From: Costus lasius
Taxonomy: Eukaryota; Streptophyta; Magnoliopsida; Zingiberales; Costaceae
NCBI GenBank assembly: GCA_027563935.2
Contig: CM050450.1
Location: 8,911,957 to 8,975,956, forward strand
Reading direction: 5' to 3'
Length of the DNA stretch: 64,000 nucleotides
Under the pieces are notes generated by a model, which had not been told where the DNA came from, did not search any database, and saw nothing but the letters and a program-made list of their open reading frames with translations. This document shows positions 23,401 through 35,400 of the stretch, piece after piece. The translations under genes were made by a program, and so were the position numbers. Every line of letters starts with the position of its first letter. Position 1 is the stretch's first letter.

Positions 23401-26400
23401 TGTATATTAGCGTACAATGAATACCGAGTGATATTGGTGCAAACTAGTATGCATATGAATAATGTGTCACTAAGCTAGATACACCTAGTGTTAGGCCCTG
23501 GACTCCCCGGTTCAGCCCAGAGAAGAGTGGGCCTGGCCCAAGCCCAACTCCAGTCCCAAAGCCCACGAAGAAGAGAGAATACGGCACCCGATTGTAAAGT
23601 CAAAATCAGGATGTTGACTGAGGACACGTAAAGATGCGTGACGTCCTCATCTTCTCCAGCAGAACGCGGTCGCGCCGAGCAAAGCGGACTCGGAGAACTA
23701 TGAGGCGGCTGCGACTCGAGATCTTCGGCAAAGCTTTCGGACGGCTTCAGCAACGTTGACGATGGCAGACGCGGCAGCGTCCGGATCTGGCAGAAGACGC
23801 GGGGTCGACAGGGCAACATAGACGAGCGGAAGAAGCGGGCTCGGAGGACGCGATCCGAGCGGAGACGAGGAAAGGCGGCGTTTCCCTATAATAGCCGATG
23901 AGAGACGTCGAGGAGGGGATCACCAGATCGGCAGCATTAGAGAGAGAACGAAAGGAGGAGTTGCGAGCGAGAGACAGGGAAGCTAAGAGTGAACGGAGCT
24001 TGAGAATCGAGAGCTCCGCGAGCGTCTATAAACGGCGGCGAGCGACGCCGCCGATGAGAGGAAGAGAGACGAGATAAGAGGGTTTTCGTAGCTTTAGTTT
24101 ACGAGAAATCAAGTGAAGATTTTCCCTTTTGGAATCCGGCGACTCCATCTCCTCTGTTTCTCCGACGAGTTTCCCCTAGTTCTCTGTTTCCAACTCGGCG
24201 ACGTGGTGCTCGACGTTCCCATCGGCGGGCGGCTGTCCGAACGTCGGCGAGAGGTGGAGGGCGAGGCGGCGCTTTCTTCATCGTCGAAACTTCCTCTTCT
24301 CTAGCAGTGCGGGGCGGCGGACGAACGCGGCGGCGTGTGCAGCGAAGACGAAGCACAGTGTTCGGATTGGATTTTGCGAACGCAATTTGATTTCGCGATT
24401 CGATTTCGCGAAACGGACGTAGGGCTGACGAAAGCGAGCGTCAGCAGGCGAAAATTCGTCGCGCGGCGGAAACTTTCGGAGGAGTGATGCAACGCCGACA
24501 TCAGCCAGGCGAAGTTCGGCGATTGTTTGGTCAAAATTAGGGTTTGACGGAAGAGGTATTTAATTTAGGGTTCCGATTCTTTTGGTTTCTCTGAATAAGG
24601 GTTAGGGTTTCTTCCGTGAGATTTGTTATTTGGGGTAAAAGTTGAGTAGGAAAATTAGGGTTTCTATTTCGGGACAAGGTTTTGTCCGGAAACCATAGCG
24701 AGTTCACGCTCTGGTGTTCCGCCCGACGACCCTAAGACAGCGTTAAGCACCGGTTCAGGGTTGATCGACCGGGGCATGACACCTAGTACATCGGGTGTGG
24801 TATTGCTTAACAACAAGAAAACAAGCCTTTATTTTTGCATGATTTAAACTTTGAAACGCAAAATTTTTACCATGCTAGGTGTTATGGGCAAATTTATTTT
24901 TTTAATAATAAATTTTCCACAACCGGCAGATCCCCTCGCGAGATCTCAGCCCTACACTAGAGTGGCCTGCGACCGGTTAGGATCGCGTTGCGGAAGCTGG
25001 CCCAGCACTCTACAAGTCCTCACACCACGTGCACGAAGGGTTCGGTATGAATACCGCCCCTCGGACACAAATACAAATCTCTCACTGTGTTAAAGCGACA
25101 GAGACTCTCCGACCACTTTACACTCACAAAAAATCCACGGCCCACGCTTCTCTCTCTACACAGCTGAAATAGGCACCGGCGCGGCCTCAAGCAATCACAA
25201 GGGGATGGTGGCGAACACCTTCGAGGGTGCCGCACACACGTCCGTGACTTTGCAGCAAGCAAGCAAGCAAGTACTTACAAACAGTCACAATCCGCACTAC
25301 ACATATGCGGACACAGATAATGCAAAGAACCGTCCAGACAAAATGCCACACGAAGTCGCGACGGCGGTAAAGTCCCTATCCACTACACACAGGAAAACTG
25401 TCCTATCACCACTACACACGATGAATCCGGGAAGGGTTTACCCTGTAGCGTGCCACCACTCCAGGAGCCGAGCCCACCGAGATCCTCCACGAAGCTGCGT
25501 CGGAAAGTTCGGGTCAAAGCCGCACGAAGCCCCTTTCTCCCCTTTCCCCTCCTTCACGGCTCGCGGCCGAACACGATGCGCCCACGTCTGAAAAAGGGGA
25601 TGAGTCCCCCTTCGCCGTCCGTCACCTTCCGGCCACCTGAGCCCCGCCGGAAAGTCGGGAACTAGTCGCCGGTGAACGAGAAGTCGCCGCCAGAGTATTA
25701 TCACCAGAAGAGCCGCCGCCGACAAGGAATCACACCCAATGGAAGTTGTGGCTGCGTGGAACCGGAGATAAGAAATTCCGATCCCTCTCCCGCGTCTGGC
25801 TGCCAGCGCCGAAGGAGAAGGTCTCCTCGTTACCTCAGGGCACCGGAGAGAAGATCTGAAGCCTCCGGCCAACGAGTCCACGCGCGAAGCCTCGTCGCCG
25901 ACCGCAAGAAGGAAACTCTGTTTTCAGATCTAGAAATCGTCGTCGCCAGACCTTGGCCGAGCTCTCTGATCGCTCGATAGCAACCTCCCCTCGATGAGGA
26001 TGGATTTCCATCTTCGTCGCCACGTAGTTGCGATCTCTGCCGATGATTGGCCGGAGATCTCACTTCCACTGGGGCGGATTCGAAAATCGCCCCCTAGCGT
26101 CGTCCACGTAGGAGTCCTAGCCCTCAATCGCTGTCGCCCTCGTCGCCACGCCAGCACGCACCGTCGGCCAACTTCCAAATCCGGCGAGCACCCCTCCAGC
26201 CTGGCGAGATCAACGGCAGACGGCGTCGCTTCAGTAAACACGAAGAACAGGGGAAGAATTCCCTTCCGCGTGCGTGCTACACCGTGGACCGGATTGAACC
26301 GGCTGAACCGGTTCGGTTCAGCCTGGAAGGACGGTTCAGTGCCGGTTCGAGGTCGACCTCAGAATCGCCCTGCGGTAAGACCCTCCTTGATGCTCACGCT

Positions 26401-29400
26401 CGCAAGCTTGTGCGAGAGGATTCGGGGGTCCATGGGTCGAGTCGAAAGCCCACATCCATATGTGAACCCACACTCCTTGGTTTGACTCGACCCTCGCCCT
26501 ATGGACTTGTGTCAACCTCAGTGACACGAACGCACACCCCGAGTCATCCAACATGGCTGATGACGAGGGGTCCCCGCCATCGCTCCATCTCGGTGTGCTT
26601 TGGGATTTGTGCTAAATCCCAGGTGCATCATATACTCCCCCACCCAAGTTCGTCGTCGCTCTCGAGCACAGGGCTGTCCATGTAGATCTTCACTCCTCCT
26701 CAAACTGCCACAAATCAGAAGCTTTTCCCTCTTAGCTTCTTCTATGGGTGTTCCTACCCATCTGCACAGAAATTCCATCCGCCTGTTCCTCCTACTCTGT
26801 CCAAGTGTTTTATGATTTAAAATCTTTTCAATTCTCTTGTCAAACTCTGCCCAAACACTAGGAGGAGCCCGATGCCCCTGAGAGCGACAGGGGACGGTCT
26901 CCGTCGGCATGAAACTTTTTCAGAAAGCTTACATGAAAGATCGGATGAAGCTTTAATCTGTCGGGAAGCTTCAGCCTGTAGCTACAGCACAAACCTGTCT
27001 CAAGACCTGCGAAGGTCCCTCATATCTCTGAATAAGACTGCGATGCGCAGTCTTGGCTGAGATCTTTCTTTACATCTGAGGTGTCAACTTTAATAGCACA
27101 AGATCTCCAACTTCGAACTGTTCATCGCGTCTACTCTGATTGGCATAATGCTCGCATCCTTCTTGCAGCATGCTCCTAAAGCTATCACGAGCCTCCTGGA
27201 GCACCTCGGCATGATCTCTCACAACCCGATAGGCTGCTGGGCACTCACCATCAATGTGCTGCACAACAGCAGCGATGGTGAGAGGCTGTCGTCCTAACAC
27301 CAACTCAAATGGTGTCTTACCCGGTCGCTGAAGACTGCTGCAAGTTGTAGGCAAACTGCGCCGTGTCGAGGAGAGACACCCAGTTCGCTGGCTTGCCGAC
27401 ACAAAGTGACAAAGGTATTCTTCAAGTAGTGCATTTATCCTCTCCGTCTGGCCATCGGTCTGAGGATGGTTCCGTGTAGAAAACTTGAGCTCGGAACCAA
27501 GAGTCTTGAACAAGGATGTACAGCAAGTTACCAGTGAACCTGGCATCTCTGTCAGAAACAATGTCCAGGGGAAGCCCAAAAAGCTTCACCACATGCTTGA
27601 AGAATAAATCAGCCGTCTCCTTGGCTGAACAAGGCTCGGTGCTGCGATGAACACAGAGTACTTAGAGAACCCTGTCCACCACAACAAAGATAGAAGCCTT
27701 CCCTTCGACCTTCGGTAACCCAGTATTAAAATCCATGGAAACTGAAGTCCATGGTCATTCCGAAATGAGAAGAGGCCGTAACAATCCAGCTTCGCGCCTC
27801 CTATCGACTTTATCCTGCTGGCAGATCAAGCAGGTGCGAACATAGTGATCGACATCAGCTCGCATGGAGGGCCAATAACAAGATCTGGATAATAGAATCA
27901 ACATCCTGCGCTGTCCCGGATGTCCACTCCATGCCGTGTCGTGAAGCTCTTTCAACAACTCGCGTCGAAGTCCGCTAGTCGCCGGAACAAGTGGCCGACC
28001 GCCCTCGGCCATCAGAAGGTCGTCGCCCTGAAGATAGTAACGACAAACCTTGCCTTCTCGCACATCGGCGATCAGCTGCTGGTATTTGGCGTCGAGAATA
28101 GCAGCTTGCCGAATGCGATCGATGAGATCACCCTCAATCCTTGATATAGAAGCAAGCACCACAGTGCACATCCTGCTGAGAGCATCTGGAACCACATTGG
28201 AGTGCCCCGGTCTGTGCTCCCAGGTGAAATCGAATTCAGTGAGGAACTCTTACCATCTCGCTTGTTTCGGTGAAAGTTTCTTTTGCATAGCGAAGTATGT
28301 GTTGGCTACATTATCTGTCTTCACTACAAAAGCGCTACCGAGAAGATAGATGTGTCAAACTCGAAGGCAGTGGATCACGGCGACCATCTCCTTCTCGTGA
28401 GCTGAGTAACACTGCTCCACCGGACTCAACTTCCGGCTCTCAAATGCTACTGGGTGCCCCTCCTGTAAGAGCACCCTACCGATCGCTCTGTTAGAGGCGT
28501 CGGTATGGACCTCAAAGGGTCAACTGAAGTCCGGCATATGAAGAACCGGCTCACTGGCGATCTTGCGTTTTAACTCTGCAAACGCAGTCTGATGTCGTTC
28601 TTGCCATAGCCACAGAGTCTCCTTCCTCAGGAGGTCTGAAAGAGGAGCTGCAATCTTGGAGTAATCCTGGATGAATTTTCTGTAGAAATTCGTCACTCCC
28701 AGGAAAGATCGGAGCTCAGTAGGGGAGGTAGGTGCGGCCCACTCGACGATGGCGCGCACCTTCTCAGGATCCATCTGGACAGTGTCATGGCCTACCACAT
28801 GGCCCAGAAACTGGATCTCAGAAGCAGCAAAGGAGCATTTCTCCCTCTTCACATACAGCTGGTGTTCCCTCAGTCTCTGGAAAACCAATCTCAGATGCTG
28901 CAAATGCTCCTCCATCGTGGTCGAGTACACCATGATATCATCAAGGTAGACGACTACAAAATCGTCTAGCAACTGTGTCAGAACATTGTTCATCAGGTGG
29001 GAGAAGGTAGCTGGCGCATTGGTTAAGCCGAATGGCATAACCAAGAACTTTCGTACCGGGTGACATAGGCTGCTTCGCCTCATCTCCCTCAGCTATGCGG
29101 ATCTGCCAATAGTCTGATCTCAAATCAAGCCTGGTGAAGATAGTAGCGCCCGCCAGTCTATCAATGAGGTCCTGGATATGTGGAATGGGGTATCTGTTCC
29201 GGATGGTGATCTTATTTAAGGCACGGTAGTCAACACAGAAGCAAAGACTACTGTCCTTTTTCTTTTGAAAAAGCACAGGAGCACCAAATGGAGACTTGGA
29301 GGGTTGGATGAACCCAGCTGCCAAGAGCTCATCCAACTGCTTCCTCAGCTCAACGAGCTCTGCAAGAGGCATGCGATACGGGGGTCGGAAAGGAGCTGCC

Positions 29401-32400
29401 CCAGGAACCAACTCAATGCGGTGATCAATCGCACATCTGGGAGGCAGCTCCTTTGGTAGCTCAAGCGGAAGAAGATCCTGGAACTCCTCAAGTAAATTCT
29501 TCACTTCTGCTGGTACGTCGTCTGGACCTTTTATAGGGGCCGTCACCCATGTAGCCAGAAAGGTCCGCTCGCCCCGACGTAAGCCTGTCTCAAGAGTAGC
29601 AGCCGATATGGATGTCCTCTGAGCCTTCCCTGGTCGCACTGACTTATCCGACCCAGCCAACTGTAGGCAACGAACGAAGCATGGGTATCTCTCATCCATC
29701 ACCTGGATACCCCCAAGATGAGGGACTATAGCAGCCTTCATCTTTCGTATCAACTCCAAGCTGACGATGAATCATAATCGTCCATCTGAACCACGCGTAC
29801 ATGGTTATTACCCTTCCACTCCCCGAAGACAAGAGGAACATCATAGGATATTCCTGCGATCTGCCGCTCCTCGGCGTTGATTGTCTTGAAGCGGTCCTGA
29901 GCAGGGGACATGCTCAACCCTAACCGCGTCGCCATGCCATGAGCCACAAAAATATGCGATGCACCAGTATCGACCATGGCATGAACTCGATGTGAGTTCA
30001 CCCTCATCTCCACGTACATCAGCTTGGTCTTCATTGTGGTGGAAGTGGCAATGGCGTTGATCACCAAAGGATTCACAGTGATCAGAGGATCCTCAGATTG
30101 GGCAACCTCCCGTTGAACAATAGCTGCAAGTGTATATCCCCGAGGACAATCACGCATGTGATGAGGACCTCAGCAAAGGAAACAATTAAGCTGCTGCTTG
30201 AGGGCGCCCCTAGGAGGAGAACTGGCTGGTGTGGCTTTCTTCTGGCCGGTTCCTGCAGAGGTAGCTCCTCCTTTTGCATTCTTCTTCTTATACCCACCCT
30301 TGGGACCTGGAGCTGGGCGCTTCCCCTTATTCCTCTGATGGGAACGTGACTTAGATGGACCTGAGGAGATAGGGGCAGATTGCTTCCTATCCCTCAAATC
30401 CACTAAGGAATCAGCTACGGCCATAGCCTCTTTGAGAGTCAGTGGACTATGTCTCCTAACTTCCAACTGTGCCCAGGTCTGCATTCTCTCTAAGAAGAAA
30501 TACAAGCGATCCTCTTCTTCCATTCGTGGTATTTCGAGCATGGCGGCAGAGTAAGCTCGAACATACTCACGAACTGTCCCCGTGTGTCTGATCTTATGCA
30601 GAAAATCTCTAGCAATCTTAGATGTGTGTGTCGGCAAGAACTGGTTTTTCAGTTCAGCTTTTAGCTCGTCCCACGAGATGTCATGTGGCACCTCTTCTCC
30701 CGGAGGGGTCACTAAGGTACGCCGCCAGAGCTTGGCGTCACCTGTCAGATATGCCGAACATAACTGCGCTCTCTCATAATCAGGCACCTGAGCAGTCCTG
30801 AAATACTACTCCATATCCCAAATGAACTTTCACTGCGTACCCCACTGAAAGTAGAGGGCTCAAGGACACGCACTCTAGTGGTCTGCGGCTGGGAACTCCC
30901 AGCGCCTGCGGTTGAAGTAGAAGCACGGGCAGGCTTCAAACCAAGCCACCTCCAATGCAAGTCCAGCAAGGACACTGGAGAGACGTGCCAACTCAGAATC
31001 CAGGCGGGTCCCAACGGACTCCACTGCCGACCGAAGTGCCTCGAGATGCCCCATGATCATAGCGTCTCCATCAAAGTTCCCTAACGCAGTCTCCAAGCGG
31101 GAGATGCGTTCTGCGGCTGTAACTATTGTGGTTGTGAGAAGAATTCTAAAGTTCTGCTGGTGGAATGAGATCTGAAGTTCTGACCTCTGGGTGTACTGAA
31201 AAGAGCTAAGCAGTGCTCGGTCTGCGTCGGAACTGAGCAATCAGTGAATGCGCGCGAAGCCCCTTTCTCCCCTTTTCCCCTCCTTCATGGCTCGCAGCCG
31301 AACACGACGCGCCCGCGTCTGAAACAGGGGATGAGTCCCCTTCGCCGTCCGTCACCTTCCGGCCACTGGAGCCCCGTCGAAAAGTCGGGAACTGGTCGCC
31401 GGTGAACGGAGAAGTCGCCGCCGGAGTATTATCGCCGGAAGAGTCGCCGCCGAAGTATTATCGCCGGAAGAGCCACCGCCGACGAGGAATCACACCCAAT
31501 GGAAGTTGTGGCTGCATGGAACCGGAGATCGGAAATTCCGATCCCTCTCCCGCGTTTGGCTGTCGGCGCCGGAGGAGAAGGTCTCCTCATTACCTCAGGG
31601 CACCGGAGAGAAGATCTGAAGCCTCCCGCCGACGAGTCCACGGCCGGAGCCTCGTCGCCGACTGCAAGAAGGAAACTCTGTTTTCAGATCCAGAAATCGC
31701 CATCGCCAGACCTTGCCCGAGCTCTCTGATCACTCGATAGCAACCTCCCCTCGACGAGGATGGGTTTCCATCTTCGTCGCCACGCAGCCGCGATCTCCGC
31801 CGGTGATTGGCCAGAGATCTCGCTTCCACCGGGGCAGATTCAAAAATCCGCCTTAGGCTCGTCCACATAGGAGTCCTAGCCCTCAATCGCTGTCGCCACG
31901 CCAGCACGCACCGTCGACCACCTTCCAAATCCGGCGAGCGCCCCTCTAGTTGGCGAGATCAACGGCGGACGGTGTCGCTTCCAGCAAACACGAAGAACAG
32001 GGGAAGAATTCCCCTTCCGCGCGCATGCTACACCGTGGACCGGATTGAACCGGCTGAACCGGTTTGGTTCAGCCTGGAAGGACAGTTCAGTGCCGGTTCG
32101 GGGTCGATTCGACCTCATAATCGCCCTGCGGTAGACCCTCCTCGATGCACACGCTCGCAAGCTTGTGCGAGAGGATCCGGGGTTCATGGGTCGAGTCGAA
32201 AGCCCACATCCACGTGTGAACCCACACTCCGTGGTTTGACTCGACCCTCGCCCTATGGACTTGTGTCAACCTCAGTGACACGAACGCACACCCGAGTCAT
32301 CCAACATGGCTGATGACGAGGGGTCCCGCCATCGCTCCATCTCGGTGTGCTTTGGGATTTGTGCTAAATCCCAGGAGCATCACACTAGGCCTGATATGTA

Positions 32401-35400
32401 TTGGACCGAAATCCAAACCATGATAGTACATTAGCATGCGCCAGTACTTAAACCATACATAAAGGCACACATAATTACTTGGAATAGCTGTAAGTGTTCT
32501 AAAGTAGAGCACATGGAGCCTACAAATATAATCTTTAGAGATTGCTAAGACTCATCTAGAAGAACGCCAAGATATAATTTAACCTAGCTTTTTTTTTCAC
32601 CCTTTGTGTAGAATCCCAATGGGAAAAGAGTCTTTGATGTTCTCAGTGAATAAAAAGCTTGAAATTGATGATTTTACAAACATTGGTTATTGACATGCCA
32701 CTTAGTCATTTTTTACCACCTAGCACCATAGAAATCATCCATTGACCAGTCAATAACGATTTTGTCATCCTAACTGAAAAAAAATATCTAAGTCATCTAC
32801 ATATTTTATACAAACGTGAGGGACATGTTAAAACTAGATAAGATTTGGATAGTACACATTCAAGACTTATATAAACTCGTACAAGTTTGTATAGGATTTA
32901 CACGAAAAACTATAAGTTATTTCCTGAAAAAGAAAAAACAAGGTAGTAGGAAAGAAATGTCAATAAAATAAAACAAAAATTGATCATTTTTGGAAATAGA
33001 ATTAAGAATTTTAAAACTGAGATAAATGTTTATATTCTAAACACCTTAAGGTTGTGCTTCCTAAAAAGAAAAATAGGGTGATAAGATTGTGCTTCCAAAA
33101 AAGAAAAATAGGGTGGTAAGAAATAAAATGTCAAAAAATTAAAATTTCATTTTTTTTAAATGGAATTAAGAATTTTAAGAAAATGGCATGAATACTTAGG
33201 CTCTAAACACCTTAAGTCTCTAATGAAAAAGTAAAATCCGAAGAAAGAAAATGTCAAAAAAATAATTTTATTTATTTAGAAATAAATGAAAAGGTTAAGA
33301 AAATTTGGATTAATATTTAAGATAAGAAAATTGAGATGAATTTTTAGATTCTAAACAACTTGTGATTGTGTTTTCTAAAAAAGAAAATAGGTGTGAAGAT
33401 AAGAAAATGTGAAAAAAAATATATTTTCTTTGGAATTAAAATAATTAAATAAGATACTAGAACCTAAATATTCATCTCAATTTTTCTTAGTTCTTAATTA
33501 TATTTCTAAAAAATAACCTTTTTACCATTTTCTAATTTAACTTCCCTTATTTTCTCTTCTAGTATATAAAACCCAAGCTTATAGCATTGGTACTACGAAC
33601 AATGGATACATCTTAATATAATGTGATACTTTCCGCATGATGCACATGTTAACTCCACAACATATGAAAAAGAAATTCCTTTCTGCTTCACTAAATCCTT
33701 AATCACTTCGGCTTCCTCAAGTGTCTATCAGTTTCAAGCAAAAAATGTATTCAACTTGCATCTACGTAAGAAGAGTTGGTTAATTAGCAACCTGACATGA
33801 CTTTACACCCTTGAAGAGTTCCAAACAAATTAGAAATTATTATTTCACCGAGCAATTTGAACCATATTCAGATGGATAAGTAGTCTTTAGTTATAGTCAC
33901 AAAGCCTTTGCATTTTTTTTTCTCATAGATAAAGCAACTTGATAGAGATTAAGAAGTCAAAGATCACCTTTCATTCATGTTCATTGCCACATTCCTCAAT
34001 CGGTTCAATCCGCCTAAAAAAGTTAAATATTTTAATGAAACCAAGGTTTGAAGATGCAGTCTGTCTGACCGGTTGGAACTCGGTGGCAGCAAAAAAAAAA
34101 AAATAATAAAAAGAATGACAAAGAGGAGGAAGAAGAAGAGGAAGAGAAAGAAAAAGAGGAAGAAGAAGGAGAGCCTCGCGAATGCCGCTCGCTCGCTACA
34201 CGCATTCCTCTTCTTCCTCTCCTTGAAGGAAACTATTGTTCCATAAAATATTGTTCACTTGCTAGCACATTGAATAAGCTCACAAATTGAAAGTTGGATA
34301 TCTTCCCAAGGATTCAGTCAATCTTTTTTTGCCAAAAAACAAGTGTAGACTATATAAAGAATTAAAAAGGTATATGTGGTTTTATTACATCCTCCAGAGC
34401 TTTCAACATCATTCCCCACCTAGAGTTGTTACGGATCCCTCATTTATATAGTCTGTCCAACATAGGTAGACTACCAAACAGAGTTGTCAAGAAAAAAAAT
34501 GTGGCTCGTGCTCCTTAGATCATACTAGGTACACTGAATTCACTGCATTCCTTTTGGTTCAACATAATCATAAGCCAATTTCAATGAGAATTCCTTGTTG
34601 CTTGTGCACCCACTATACCTTATATTCTTATATCTCATTATGCTACAAAAATTCTAGATAGATTGATATACTAAGATGAGGGAGGTTAACCTTAGGCAAG
34701 GGATCACCCATTATCCATTTTCAATAAACTTGATACAGTGATTGTAAAACCGGCAAATTTTTTAAAGCAATATCTTCCACCAACTCATATAATAATCCAC
34801 TAGGGAGCCAAGGATCCATCCAAAATCTAGTCTACATCCCATCATAAATGTTATGCATAACTAAGTTCTCCACTAGGTGTCTCACTGCTAAAATATTTCA
34901 CCAACACCAGGAAAAAACACAAAGTGCAGGCACAATTTTGTATTCAACAAAATCTATTGTTTAAATATTGCAGGTGTTTTGCAACTTTGGGTTACATGAA
35001 GCCTTCATTGCTTCAATAATTAATCGATGAGTAATTTCTCAAAATAGCTTGCACCTCAATCCATATATATGACTAGTACCAAAAGTATATACTACTAGTT
35101 CAGACTGCCACATCGGTGCGAACTGCGATTGAAATCCCATGCTGCTTACCCCTATGATGGAACATACACACATCACTAATTTTAAAAGGAAGTGACCGTC
35201 CATGCCCTAAAGCATCAAATCATTCTTTGCTGCCCATGGGTTAGCTCATTTCAATACAAACCACTCCTTCAAGGCTTCAATTACATTGTAGAGAGATACA
35301 GTCGTGCACCATTAAATGATCCCTAAGCAATAGGGAGTTAGGGACTACCCGTGATGCGTCACCTATGGTGCATAAAGAATTCAAGAATCCCATAAGCACT

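Larger units (their letters stand above)
24880..32384 (-). mobile_element. Decayed Ty3/gypsy chromovirus (Galadriel-like?), 7.5 kb
   Basis: On the plus strand the ends are TGTTATGGGC and GCATCACA, flanked by CTAGG at 24,875-24,879 and 32,385-32,389. The minus strand reads gag, protease, RT, RNase H, integrase and a chromodomain. The RNase H end ([17 protein letters not shown]) and a chromodomain with [15 protein letters not shown] suggest the Galadriel branch; this clade call comes from memory of the family and is tentative. The 5' LTR lacks its U5-side part of roughly 640 bp, and the primer site is gone, so it cannot prime reverse transcription. It is in the same transcriptional sense as NRPC1. 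Confidence 0.9.

Noticed and set aside
25438..26485. Several 100-160-codon frames on both strands
   Set aside because: They are mirrored in the second LTR copy (31,402-32,313) and are LTR sequence.
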